Source of the DNA: Cephalotus follicularis
Taxonomy: Eukaryota; Streptophyta; Magnoliopsida; Oxalidales; Cephalotaceae
DNA: 64,000 nucleotides
Direction: 5' to 3'
NCBI GenBank assembly: GCA_001972305.1
Contig: BDDD01000043.1
Coordinates: 669,717-733,716, forward strand
The number at the start of each line of letters is the position of its first letter. Position 1 is the stretch's first letter. Position numbers and translations under genes: made by a program. Of this stretch, positions 1 through 11,720 are shown piece after piece. The notes below the pieces were generated by a model that was not told the DNA's origin, did not search any database, and saw only the letters and a list, made by a program, of their open reading frames with translations.

Positions 1-398
1 TCGATGTTATCTTGGGGATGGACTGACTTTATGTCCATTGGGCTTGTGTTGACTATTACTACAATGAGGTGACCTTTTATCATTTAGTTCAAACTGTGTT
101 CAAATTCGTGGGAGAGAAGAATACTTCTGCTCCGATTATCTCTTTGGCTCGAGCAAATAAATATCTTGAGAAAGGGTGTGAAGGTTACTTGGATTATGTG
201 GTGGACAAAACAAAAGGTACACCTAGTTTGGAATAGATTCCTATTGTCGATGAATTTCCTGATATGTTTCCAACAGATCTTGTTTCATTGCCACCGAAGA
301 GAGATATGGAGTTTAATATTGACTTAATACTAGGAACTACTCCTATTTCTAAAGCTCCATATAGAATGGCTCATGCTGAATTGAAGGAGTTAAAAGTT
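1..398 (+). pseudogene. aspartic protease remnant and PR-RT linker (gypsy)
   Basis: The first codons read as the conserved end of the retropepsin fold (DVILGMDWL), followed by the linker to RT, including a DLVSLPP segment typical of Tekay polyproteins. A TAG at 234-236 and a TGA at 399-401 interrupt the frame, and further stops lie in the first 120 bases. The catalytic D-S/T-G triad would lie upstream of position 1, so its state is unknown. The alignment to the 21.6-22.0 kb part of the minus-strand copy supports the call. Confidence 0.75.
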
Positions 399-401
399 TG
401 A

Positions 402-1620
402 TTGCAAGAATATCTCAATGAGGGATTTATCAGACCAAGTGTATCACCGTGGGGAGCACCGATATTGTTCATAAAGAAGAAGGATGGATCGATGAGATTA
501 TGTATCGATTATCGGTTGTTGAATCAAGTGACTGTACAGAACAAGTATCCTCTTTCACATATTGAGGAGTTGTTCGATCAACTACAAGACTCAACTGTGT
601 TCTCTAAGCTTGACTTGAGGACAGACTATCATCAGTTGAGGATTCGTAAGGGCGATGTTGAGAAGACTGCTTTTTGAACCAGATATGGCACTATTAGTTC
701 CTGATATTATCGTTTGGTTTGACGAATGGCCCTACAACGTTCATGTGTTTAATGAACCGGGTATTTCAACCCTACATGGATCAGTTTGTTGTGATATTCT
801 TAGACGACATTCTGATATATTCAAGGAGTATTGAGGATCATATGCAATATCTGAGGATTGTGTTGCAAACTTTTCGGAAGGAGCGCTTATTTGCTAAATT
901 CAGTAAATGTGAATTTTGGCTAGACCGTGTGACTTTCCTTGGTCATATTGTATATAGTGAAGGGTTATCGGTGGATCCTTCAAAGATCGCGAGCATTGTG
1001 AATTGGCCACAACCGAGGAATGTTACTAAAGTTTGTAGCTTCTTGGGATTGGCTGGCTATTATCAGAGGTTTATTGAAGGATTTTCCAAGATTGCTATTC
1101 CGTTGACCCGTTTGACTCACAAGAAGTCATGTTTTGATTGGGACGACGCTTGTGAAGCAAGATTTCAGGAATTGAAGAGTCGGTTGATTTCGGCTCCTGT
1201 TTTGGCATTACCTGAAGGTAATGAAGACTTTACTATGTACGGTGATACTTCTGGGAAAGGCTTGGGATGTGTTCTCATGCAACGTGATCGAGTAATTGCT
1301 TATGCTTCGAGAAAGTTGAAACCGTATGAGGAGAACTATCTTGTACATGATCTTGAATTAGCTGTTATAGTGTTGCTTTACAGAAATGAAGACACTATTT
1401 TTATGGTGCTCAATTCGAGATATTCATCGGCCACAAAATTTTGAAGTACTTATTTTCTCAGAAGGAACTGAATATGAGACAGAGAAGGTGGGTTGAATTT
1501 TTCAATGACTATAACTGAAATATTCAGTACCACCCAGGAAAAACGAATGTTGTTGCTGATGGCCTGAGTCACAAAGCAATGATTGCTAGTGCGATGGTTT
1601 CGAAGTGGAAATTACTGGAG
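402..1620 (+). pseudogene. reverse transcriptase and RNase H, broken (gypsy)
   Basis: The RT domain begins with the usual YL(N)[14 protein letters not shown] block and contains CIDYRLLNQ and, after a stop at 675-677 and a frameshift near 700-720, the catalytic FLDD box at about 801-812, which is intact. The connection domain ([12 protein letters not shown]) and RNase H ([13 protein letters not shown]; first acidic residue present) follow until a stop at 1442-1444. The end of RNase H (YHPGKTNVVADGLS) continues in another frame near 1530-1570. At least two stops and two frame changes make it a pseudogene. Function before decay: copying retrotransposon RNA to DNA and removing the RNA strand. Confidence 0.88.
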
Positions 1621-2990
1621 GATTTTCATAGATGAAATCCATTATGGTTTCCAGAGGTGTTAGTGTTGCGAATCTTAGAGCACAACCAGAACTTCTTGAT
1701 TGCATAAAAAATGCTCAGTTCAGTGACACCGAGTTATGGAATATATGTGAGGATTTAGAATCGGATCCTAACTTTGATTTCTCCATACATTGAGATGGTA
1801 TATTGAGGTTCTGAGGGACAATATGTGTTCCGGATGACGAGAGTCTAAGAGATGAGTTATTGCAACAATCTCATAAATCCCATTACAGTATTCATCCTGG
1901 AAGTTCTAAGATGTGGCATGATGTGAAAGGGAACTACTGGAGGAGCGGCATGAAGAGAGATATTGCCGAATTCGTAGCAAGGTGTTTGACTTGTCAGGGA
2001 GTCAAGGAAGAACATCAAAAACCTGTCAGATTGTTACAATCCTTACCAGTAGTGGAATGGAAGTGGGAACATGTAACCACAGATTTTGTGTCGGGCTTGC
2101 CAAGATCACAAAATCGCCATGAAGCAGTTTGGGTTGTCGTGGACAGACTCACCAAGTCTGCTCACTTTCTTCCGATGAATATGACATATTCTATTGAGAA
2201 GTTAGCCCGACTATACATTTGGGAGATTGTGAAATTGCATGGGGTACCGGTCAGTATTGTTCGTGACCACGATCCAAGGTTTACCTCGAGGTTTTGGAGG
2301 AATTTTCAAGTAACTATAGGAACAACTTGAATTTTAGTACGGCGTTTCATCCACAGACTGATAGACAATCCAAGCGTACCATTCAAACTCTAGAAGATAT
2401 GCTTCGGGTTTGTGTGATTGATTTTGCTGGAAGTTGGGAGGATCATATTCCACTTATTGAATTCTCCTACAACAACAGGTATCATTCTAGCATCGGAATG
2501 GCTCCTTATGAAGCCATATACGGGAGGAAGTGCAAATCTCCAATATGCTGGGATGAAGTGGGTGAAAGATAGGTTTTGGGACCTGACATTGTCCAGGAAA
2601 CTACCGATAAGGTTATGATCATCAAGAAAAGGTTGCACACTGCTCAGAGTCGGCAAAAGTGTTATGCTGATAGGAGAAGACGAAAGTTGGAGTTTGAGAA
2701 GGGAGATCATGTTTTTCTGAGAATCTCACATTCGAAAGGGATATCCAGATTTGACCAGAAAGGAAAATTAGCTCCACGGTATATTGGACCCTACGAGATA
2801 CTGGAAAGAGTTGGGGATGTAGCATATCAAATAGCATTACCACCCAACCTGTCTAATGTACATAATGTATTCCATGTTTCCATGCTACAGAAATACGTAG
2901 CGGATCCTTCTCATGTGTTGAGCTATGATCCTGGATTTATAAGTGACAATCTATCACACGAAGAAAGGCCAATCAAAATTCTGGACAAAA
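1621..2990 (+). pseudogene. integrase, broken (gypsy)
   Basis: The zinc-binding HHCC region lies at about 1860-2010 (HKSHYSIH, then CLTC). The catalytic core shows the first Asp in TTDFVSGLP and the second in RDHDPRF, but the position of the catalytic Glu reads QSKRTIQ instead of QSERTIQ, so that residue has become Lys. A frameshift lies near 2310-2330 and a TAG at 2570-2572. A C-terminal domain (KLAPRYIGPYEILERVG) follows. With the Glu lost and the frame broken, it cannot integrate DNA. Confidence 0.87.
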
Positions 2991-3121
2991 AGGAGAAAGT
3001 TTTGAGAACAAAGACCATTCCAATGGTGAAGGTTCTATGGCAGTTTCATGGAGCTAAAGAAGCTACATGGGAACATGAAACTGAAATGATGGAAACATTC
3101 CCTCATTTGTTTGGTATGTAA
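2991..3121 (+). pseudogene. C-terminal chromodomain-like segment of chromovirus integrase
   Basis: Downstream of the integrase C-terminal domain the reading frame that began at 2576 ends with a short segment containing VKVLWQFHGAKEATWE and FPHLF, the hallmark of the truncated chromodomain of Tekay/CRM-type plant chromoviruses. In this family the domain is thought to steer integration toward marked chromatin. The last open segment (2576-3121) reaches its natural TAA just before the polypurine tract. Confidence 0.82.
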
Positions 3122-3150
3122 AGATCTGAATTCGGGGATGAATTTTCTAT

Positions 3151-3163
3151 AAGGAGGGGGGAA
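3151..3163 (+). promoter_or_regulatory. polypurine tract of the first chromovirus
   Basis: The purine run AAGGAGGGGGGAA lies directly before the LTR start TGTAATAACC. It would prime plus-strand DNA synthesis. The same tract occurs in reverse next to the 3' LTR of the minus-strand sister element. Confidence 0.85.
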
Positions 3164-3885
3164 TGTAATAACCGTGATTTCAAATTTGATGTATATTGTA
3201 AAAATAATGAATAAATTATACATTGAATTGAAAGTTGTGATTAATTGTCCATTGATTAAGCTAATGGTAGTTATTGAGGGCTTAATTGTATGGCTTAAGG
3301 ACTAAATCGAATAAAATGGGAAGTTAATTTATAGAAAATTAAAGAAACAAATTATGGCACCAAACCGTCGATGCCAAATGAGGAAGCATCGACGCTTTGG
3401 GTGGGTGCCAAACCATCGACGCCAAGGCTAAACCGTCGACGCTTTGAGCCTAGACAGGTGTCTAATACAAGTCGATTAAAACAGAGTAGTGGTGTAAATG
3501 GTTTGTAAATTGGGTAGGTGTTCTAAGAACGTGTCAAGCCACGGAAAACGTGTCACCAGCTACTGCTAAGGTGAGATTAGTGTTTTGAATGTTGTCTTCA
3601 ACACCTCTAACCTGCAAAAACAGAAGAGAAAACAAAAATAATGAGATAGAGAGAGAAGAGAAAATGCCAAAAATTGGAGTTAGAAGAGTAGGTGGAATCA
3701 CTGAGGGAATCCTCTATATTAGCTAATATTGTGAGTTGAGCTGAGAGTTAGAGACGTTGGAAGGAGAGGAATTCATCTACAGTTTTGAGTTCCATGATGA
3801 AAATACAGTCCAAAGTTGGAATTGAAGCTTAAATTGAGTTGGTAAGCCTCTAAATTGAGCTCAGCTGTCAAGGTTATAGTTAATC

Positions 3886-3920
<35 letters not shown>

Positions 3921-5447
3921 ATGTACTGATTTCGTTCTATATCTATTGTTAACATGAAAATTGCATTGAATTCTGAGAATTAATTGAAGGTTGAATTGAG
4001 TTGAAGGGATATTGGGTGTAAAGAGAAGAATCAATCAATTGATTCAGGGATAGCGTTTTGAGGTAGGATTTATGACAACTTTATGAAGATATAGCATGTA
4101 TATTATGTTAAGATGGTTATATGTGATTGCATGTTGGTTTAGACTGAATTTAAATGTGAAATTGCATGCTCTGTTTACTGTAAATTGCATGAATGCTAGA
4201 AATCATCGACGCTTGGTATGGAACCATCGACGCTTAAGTAGAAATTGTCAATGCTTAAGGAGAAATTTTCGACGCTTCGAGTGAAAATTGTTGACGCATA
4301 ATTGAGAGAACCGACGATGCTTAATATAAACTGTCGACGCTTTGGGATTAACTGTCGACGCTTTGAGAGGGACTATCGACGCTTAAGACTAGACAGTTGA
4401 TATTTTATGCTGTTCCATGTTCAATTCTCATGAGATTACACTAGCTTCCATATGGGATGATTCCGACAATCAATCATTGCTATATGTAATCAGATTACAG
4501 GAATTGAATAACTTATGCATACTACTATTTGATGCTTATAAATTGATATTGACTAAACTGTTTTGATTCTTGATATGCTAAAGTTGTATTGTTAAGAAAA
4601 TTGCATACTACTTACTGTTACAGATATATATTATATCTACCAAAGTATTTTCTATAAATTCTACAGTTCAATAATTCAAGACTTGAGTTAAATGTTTTCT
4701 ATTGTACTATTTTCTCTAAAGAGAACCCACTGTACTGTTATATATTGTTACCGTTTTCTCTACCAAATGAGACTACTGTTATATTACATTACATATGTAA
4801 TAAGTTTTTTTGTTTATGATTGATAGTCTGATGGTCTAGTGATTGGAGTGTATCACTGACTACAGAGGTGGGCCTAGGTGCCTGGAGTTGGCTAGAGCTT
4901 ATACACCAAATTTATCTGCAATGCAGATCGTGACTGTTAGTTGCCCGCTTAGTGCCGGAAATACTATTTACCCCTCTATCATCGTCGGAGTGTATTGTGA
5001 TAGTTAGGTTGTGCATCGTTGGGGCTAGGAGGTAGCGACGTTTGACACCCATTGGTCTTCGGTCAACTGTACTGTTTGTACCCTTTGTGGTATTCTGGAT
5101 GATTGACTGTTTGTAGCCACTTGTCATGGTTGCTTATATATATTGTCATATCTATATATATCTTTTGAAAATATAAACTGTCATGCATGATTACATTTAT
5201 ATATTCATTTTCATGCATACTTCCTACTTAGCCGAGTAGACAAAAGGCTAATACCTACAATTTCAGATTGACGAAGGAAAGTGGAGACGTGCTGCTGAAG
5301 CTTTACGCTGAAGGTTTTAATTTAAGGTTGTAATTGAAATAAGTTATGCCCATGCTATATTTACATTCTCAATATGTAATATATAACTTTGTTTTGTAAT
5401 AAGCTTAAGCATGTAGTATGGGCTACATGTGTATGCTATGTTGTACA

Positions 5448-7207
5448 TGTTAGGTTAGGGGTGTCCTTGTATGCCATGATATGGCTCATTTGTATATATA
5501 TACACTCTTGATTTATACAATTCTGAATTTCATTCATATTCTATGTGCATATTTATTTATTGGCAAGGCTATGTGGCTCATCCCGACCAACCAAAAGGAA
5601 CAGAATAATTATTCGTAATTAATTGTATGTCATATAGCACCCCGTCACACCAAAGGGGTTGGATCTCGTGCCAAGAGGGCCATGAGAATGGGATCCTTAC
5701 TCCATGTGACAAATGTTCCAAGTCATAGGTTTACTTTTTTTGGGACATCGATGAACCTCGACGACTTGTCACGTTGAGCTCGCTCCCGGATTAGCAGTGG
5801 AGGATGGTTATCTCGTAGCCATTTGGGTTTATCCCTAAAGCCAAATGTGAGGTGTATGCTAGAGAGCGTGACACTAAACTGACCCACCAATAGGAAATAT
5901 ATTTGGATAGTCAATACCCAATGTCAATAGGATTCCTATGGTCTCGGTTGTGTATAGTCTATGGTGACTAGTAGATCTATAGACTGCGTTGTCTCTTTTG
6001 ACCTGAGCGGCTGGCATGCATTATGTGGTGACTGCTTGACTTTGATTTCCGCCTTGCCCAACACTAGCCACATGTTGGTAAAAGGGTTGTGTTTGGGTTT
6101 TGTGGGAGCTCCATTGAGATGTATGGGCGAGTGCGCAATAGGGGATCGTCACACCCGGGCTGAGGGTGATCGACTCTATTTATCTATGTATGTTGTAGAC
6201 TTAAAAGTCCTGATCAGGCATAGGTGGACTGGGAACGAGAGGTTCCTGTGGGAGATCTGCGAATAGTCTCAGTGCGATCATAGATTCATAGTTATTGCGG
6301 CAATACTAGGGGTGACATTCATCCAAACCTTTGACTTTGATCGGAGCCAAGTACGACGTGGGAAACATGACACATATGCTGATGATTCGATAAATCGACT
6401 AGCTATTCCGACCATGATTGATAGACGTGGTAATACACGGATCCGGTGGGTGATTGGCCCTCACACCGGGGCTATTTTGATAGTCGATGACTATCAGAAA
6501 GGTTGTACCAGTTATCGGGATGTACTGGAAATTTATCATCATACCGGAGAACGATGGACTTTCGAGTCTTACCTGACTTTGAACAGGTTGATATGTGGTA
6601 GGACACATATCATTTAGTGAAAGGACAACATCAGGGAAGATGTTGCTTTGCTAGTGAGTATTTCATTTGATGGATTTAGGTCCATTCAATGCCACGATGA
6701 AATATTCCATGTGAAGGGTTTTGAAAAGAGAAGAGATTGTCTAATTTTTGTCATAGGCGTCGACCCTATGAAGAGCTTGCATCGACGCCATGTCTAGTTG
6801 AGTTGCTGGGCATTAACGCTATGGAGAGCATGCGTTGACGCTGATAAAACCAGTAGCTTAAACATCGATGTCATGAAGAGCATGCGTAGACGCCAAAACT
6901 AGATAGTGTCGTTGGGCGTTAACACAAAGGGCATGCGTTAACTCAATTGTAAACCAGTGACTTACGCATTGACGCTGTGAGGTTTATGCGTCGACGCTAA
7001 GACAAGAAGAGACTATGCGCCTGTTTCATCTTATCTTTGGCATTGACGCATAGATAAGATGAGATGCATAGGGTTGACGCCATCCTGGTTGACACACGAC
7101 ATTTCACCTGACTTGAGAGAAGTTGGTGTGACTTTTGGGATAAAGTAAGAGAGAGAAGTCAAACACTATAAATAACTTATGACAAGAGGTCAAAGCTTAC
7201 ACAACAC

Positions 7208-7250
<43 letters not shown>

Positions 7251-8006
7251 TCTCTCTCTTCTTCCATGCCGTCTCTCTTCGCCCTCTGCTATTGTACGCG
7301 TCGACGCCATCGCCTACGCGTTGCCGCCTAAAATGCCTGGGTCGTTTTGAAGCCATTTTTCAACCCTCCTTTCACCACTCAAAGTTCATTATAGGTGGAA
7401 ATAACTTGTACCCTGCATCTTATCTTTACCTAGAGTGATTTAGTGTAGGATAAACACTTGGCTTGCATCATTTATCCTCCCTTTCATGGCTTGAGGATGA
7501 GCTTGGAGTTCTTGGATCTATAGGGTAGATGGAGCTTGACTTGAAGGAAGGAGTCTTCACGTTGGTAAGAATCGCTTCTCTTCTTGTTCTTGTGGCCGTG
7601 GCGGCGGGTTGTAGCTCGGGTTAGAGAACCCTTGCCGAACCCCTTGCCCTCTTGGTGTTTTGCTTGTCATCCCTTAGGGTTAGGGATGTTTGGGTTTGGG
7701 TTGATCCAACTTTTGGCTAGGGTTTTGTGTGTTTTCTTGTGAGCCATTTCTTGGAGTTCATTTCTAGGGTTTACGGCAACCCTAACGTTTTGACCCGTTT
7801 CGCCCTATGCTTGGTTTTGGTGTTTCGGTTTGATTGGTTGTTCAATTAGGGTTCCTTGGCACTCATTGGGACAATTTGGACTTGGATTAGGGTATCTCAT
7901 TGCTCGGGGATTAATCAATTGGATGAAATTTAAAATTAATCGGCCATAAACCCTAAAGTCCGAATTGATAAGTCTTCCGCTGCGTGTGTGTCTCGCGTTC
8001 CTAACA
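5448..8006 (+). repeat. solo LTR, 2.56 kb, TSD GTACA
   Basis: The ends are TGTTAGG and CCTAACA, an inverted terminal repeat, and the element is flanked on both sides by GTACA (5443-5447 and 8007-8011). It interrupts the chromovirus LTR precisely, as comparison with the intact LTRs at 16523-18834 shows. A TATA box (CTATAAATAA, about 7167-7176) is followed by a (CT)n run at 7210-7259 and a leader, giving + orientation. TCGACG-type motifs lie at about 6755-7090 and 7300. No internal domain was found, so it is a solo LTR of an unnamed gypsy-like family. Confidence 0.88.
7210..7259. repeat. (CT)n microsatellite in LTR leader
   Basis: A nearly pure CT run of about 50 bases lies just downstream of the TATA box of the 5448-8006 solo LTR, in the position of a pyrimidine-rich 5' leader. 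Confidence 0.95.
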
Positions 8007-8119
8007 GTACAATCCAGTATTATTTTATGCTTCCGCAAAGTGGAAAAGTTCTCAATTATTGTTAATACTGGATTAATTGGTTTAACCATGTGTTAAAATA
8101 AAACGGGGTGTGCCAGAAA

Positions 8120-9671
8120 AAAAGTGAGAAGGCGGTAGTATAATTGACCTAGTCTTCTTATTAGGGTCAAAAGCTATACCCTATACCTATATATATGATA
8201 CTTTAGTTCAAGATTTGAGAGAGAAAAAAAAAGAAACAGAGAAGGGACTTCAGAAGTGGGAACTAGGAGAAAGAAAAGAGAGAGTTTATAGTAGAAAATT
8301 GGTACAGGATCAAGGTAAAAATTTCTAGGGATAAGTCCATTTTTCCCCCCTGAACTTTACACGTTGTGTCTCGTTGGCCCCCAAACTTTTTTTCGTGTCA
8401 AAGTTGCCCCCAAACTCTTCTCCGTTGATCATCGTCAAATTTTCCGTCTAGAATCACCGTTAAGTGACACGTGGCAGGCAAAAATTACCGTTAAGTGACA
8501 CGTGGCCCTCGCCATTGCCTACCACATGTCACTTAACGGTAATTTTTGACGGAAAATTTGACGGAAGACAACAGTGACGAACGGAGAAGAGTTTGGGGGC
8601 AACTTTGACACGAAAAAAAGTTTGGGGGCCAACGAGACACAACGTGTAAAGTTCAGGGGGCAAAAATGGATTTAACCCAAATTTCTATATGGTATTTATT
8701 TTGTTTCGGGATTGTTCAATATTCAATATATTGATTGTTTGAGTTTCTATTCAATATATTGGTGGATTGATGTATATATATGTGTATATGTATATCTTAT
8801 TGTTCCGTTATCGCTATTTGATCGATTGTTTCATAAATCGTTCATTATTCTCGTTTTTTTCTGAAATTTCAGTATCCATTTTTTTGTATTATATTCATAA
8901 AATATTTCTTGTATGTCCAAAAATTACCAAATTTTGTCACTGGAAATATGTAACGGAGATCTACAACTTTCATGCTTTTACTCTTTGCAAATTCATTTGT
9001 TTTCTTGATGAAAGACTTATGTTCTCGTAACTGGTCAATTTCCCATGATTATTATATTTTCAGTACCTTTAAAAATTCATATGTTTTTCGTTTCTTATTC
9101 AAAAATTACGAACTTTATATTTATAAAAAGGGATTGAAACTCTCTAAAACTTTTATGTTTTATACATTTTCAAATTCTGATGTTTTCAAGTCAGAATCTA
9201 CTTTTGAATATAAACTGTGTTGTTTTTCAGGAATTATTTTTCAGGAATTGCAGTAATGTGTTAATTTAAAAAATTCTTATGATTCTGGTTTTGATCATAA
9301 AAGTTCCAAATTTATTTCTTGAAGATTTTATTGTGTCTGCTATAAGTTCATGTTTAGAGTATCTTGCGTGTGTACTACTTGAGATTTAGAATTGATTGTT
9401 TTTATGATATGGTTTAGAGCGTGATTAGAGTAACGTGTACGCTAGGTCGCTGTTAGCAAGGCGGTTTGCAATTAAGGTAAGGATTCTACCTTTTTCAGTG
9501 AGTGTTGGTTCTGTTGCCTATTTGACAATTATCATTGAGATCCCTTGTTGAAATCTTTTAATTTGTAAATTTGTTGATTTTTGTGGTTTGCTATTGTTTA
9601 TTGAAATTTGTTTCTATACCTGCATATTTTTGGCAACGTCTTCATATTTTTAATGCGGTAAAGAAGGAACA
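8120..9671 (+). repeat. tandem duplication unit 1 of family-X LTR promoter/leader
   Basis: This block starts near a GGCGGTAGTATAATTGACC segment and contains a TATA-rich stretch (CTATATATATGATAC, about 8187-8202), an A-rich leader and a tail with GTGATTAGAGTAACGTG. The same block recurs directly at 9672-10862. Without the 360 bases added by the MITE and its TSD copy, both units are about 1.19 kb. Confidence 0.85.
8328..8678. mobile_element. Mutator-type MITE, 351 bp, 9-bp TSD
   Basis: The element starts GGGATAAGTCCATTTTT and its end, read on the other strand, starts GGGTTAAATCCATTTTT. The terminal inverted repeats run about 120 bases, so nearly the whole element can fold on itself. It is flanked by AAATTTCTA (8319-8327 and 8679-8687). 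A 9-base TSD is typical of the Mutator superfamily. The tandem sister block at 9672-10862 lacks it and shows the empty site. It has no coding capacity. Confidence 0.93.
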
Positions 9672-9968
9672 AAAGTGTGGAGACGGTAGTATAATTGACC
9701 TAGTCTTCTTATTAGGGTCAAAAGCTATACCCTATACCTATATATATGATACTTTAGTTCAATATTTGAAAGAAAAAAAAAAGAGAAGAGACTTAAGAAG
9801 TGGGGAGTGGCAACAGTAACTAGGAGAAATAAAAGAGAGAGTTTATAGTAGAAAATTGATATGGGTACATGATAAAAATTTCTATTTGGTCTTTTTTTTT
9901 GTTTCGGGATCGTTTAATATTCAATATATTGATTATTTGAGTTTATCTCAAATATATTGGTGGATTGA

Positions 9969-10015
<47 letters not shown>

Positions 10016-10862
10016 CTTGTTGTTCCGTTATCGCTATTTGATCGATTGTTTCATAAATCGTTCGTTATTCTTGTTTTTTTTTCTGAAATTTCAGTATCCA
10101 TTTTTTTTCTATTATATTAATAAAATATTTCTTGTATGTCCAAAAATTACCAAATTTTGTCACTGGAAGTATGAAATGGAGATCTTTAACTTTCATGCAT
10201 TTAGTTTTTGCAAATTTATTCGTTTTCTTGATGAAAAACTTCTGTTTTTGTAACTGGTCAATTTCCCGCGATTATTATATTTTCAGAACCTTTAAAAATT
10301 CACATGTTTTTCATTTCTTATTCAAAAATGACGAACTTTAAATTTCTCAAAAGGGATTTTAACTCTCTACAACTTTTATTTTTTATACATTTTCAAATTC
10401 TGATGTTTTCAAGTCAGAATCTACTTTTGAATATACACTATCTTGTTTTTTAGGAATTATAGTAATGTGTTAATTTAAAAAATTCTTAGGATCTTGGTTT
10501 TGATAAGAATATTTCCAAATTTATTTCTTGAAGATTTTATTTTGACTACTATAAGTTCATGTTTATAGTATCTTGCGTGTTCAGTACGTGAGATTTAGAA
10601 TTGATTGTGTTTATGATATGATTTAGGGCGTGATTAGAGTAACGTGTACGCTAGGTCGCTGTTAGCAAGGAGGTTTGCAATTAAGGTAAGGATTCTAAAT
10701 TTTTCAGTGAGTGTTGGTTTCGTTGCCTATTTGACAATTATCATTGAGATCCCTTATTGAAATCCTCTGATTTGTAAATTTGTTGATTTTTGTGGTTTGC
10801 TATTGTTTATTGAAATTTGTTTCTATACCAGCATATTGTTGGCAACGTCTTCATATTCTCGA
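9672..10862 (+). repeat. tandem duplication unit 2 of family-X LTR promoter/leader
   Basis: This is a direct copy of 8120-9671 without the MITE. It carries its own TATA-rich stretch (about 9738-9752) and a (TG)n(TA)n microsatellite at 9969-10015 that is only a short TATATG run in unit 1. The reverse complement of its second half is present at 63290-64000. Confidence 0.85.
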
Positions 10863-11720
10863 TCAATGAATTTCTTGACTTGCTATTGTTTTCAATGTTC
10901 CAATTGTATCTTGTTGGCGATTATGCCTATCCTATTTTAAGCGATATCTTAAACTGAGATGAGCAACTCTTAAACGTGGATTGTTTTTAGCGGTCGCTTG
11001 TAACGAGAGTGTCTCAGATAGTCCCCAACTTGGGGGCTATCTGAGATACCCTTCTAAATTGATTTTTTTTAAAATTTTTGTAAGAATACTTTGGATGATA
11101 TAATACTATAGTAAAAATTTAGATAGACAAATAATTTTGTAAATTGATATACTAAATAGATTTATATTTGCACATACCCTTGTATCTCACATACCTTCCC
11201 TAGTATAACAGTGTACCAAGCGACCCCTTAAGGTAAATATCTCTTAAATGAGCGCATTATAATTAGGCCTGAGCAAGCCCATACGCATGTACATGTGATG
11301 TTCTAGACACGGTCCTGAACGAATATCATTGTTCCGAGGGAGTTAAGCAACTTTTTAGGAACGGTTCAATTTGGATATTGACACCCTCAGTTAATCTTTA
11401 TTTTTCAAAGATTTTTCATTATATGTTTTCCTCATCATTGGCGTTCATATTATACTTTGATTACCTTACATCTTTTGTTGAATCCCATTAACGAGCTTCA
11501 AGTTGACAAATATTTGTTTTTGAAGCCTAATGTTTTACTTTATTTCATAACCTTATTGAGCTAACATCTTTTGTCAATTTTCTTGTCCAACACTCATGTA
11601 TCGTAGAGAGGTAAAGCCGTTGTGAGAACAGTGCCTCTGTTGGTGTAGGAAAATGGCTTATTTTTTTATGTTGATGTTTAGTGATACTTTTATCGTAGAA
11701 TATTTCGTTTGTTTTTCCTT
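10863..11720 (+). repeat. family-X LTR, continuation; no gene
   Basis: No open frame of interest lies here. The first part matches the reverse complement of 63286-63400. The stretch ends at TCCTT, the target duplication of the solo LTR beginning at 11721, and continues at 15346. Confidence 0.6.
11011..11048. other. 16-bp hairpin
   Basis: GTCTCAGATAGTCCCC is followed, after the loop AACTTG, by its near-perfect inverted copy; 14 of 16 pairs match. It lies in the family-X LTR. Function unknown. Confidence 0.8.

Larger units (their letters stand above)
1..8115 (+). mobile_element. Ty3/gypsy chromovirus (Tekay/Del type), 5' truncated by window edge
   Basis: This is the 3' part of a gypsy LTR retrotransposon, entering the window inside the protease. 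Domain order is protease remnant, reverse transcriptase, RNase H, integrase, chromodomain-like tail, polypurine tract and 3' LTR; integrase after RT marks Ty3/gypsy. Its protein and LTR closely resemble the minus-strand element at 16523-25888, so both belong to one family. The coding part has several stops and frameshifts and cannot work. The 3' LTR is split by a solo LTR at 5448-8006. The sequence following 8115 is family-X LTR, so this element probably inserted into a family-X LTR whose left part lies outside the window. Confidence 0.9.
3164..8115 (+). repeat. 3' LTR of the first chromovirus, interrupted
   Basis: The LTR starts TGTAATAACCGTG and ends near GGGGTGTGCCA (expected GTGTGACA). 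It aligns end to end with the 2.31 kb LTRs of the minus-strand element once 5448-8006 plus one GTACA copy are removed, leaving about 2.39 kb. It holds two clusters of TCGACG-type motifs (3366-3450 and 4200-4380) and an AT microsatellite (about 3888-3924). The short open frames inside it are chance. Confidence 0.85.

Noticed and set aside
5961..6617. two 101-residue + frames
   Set aside because: They lie inside the 5448-8006 solo LTR and have no domain, no shared frame and no promoter arrangement of their own.
8767..10341. pairs of Phe/Tyr-rich + frames in both tandem units
   Set aside because: The apparent conservation comes from the tandem duplication; the sequence is AT-rich LTR leader and the frames break at different places in each unit.
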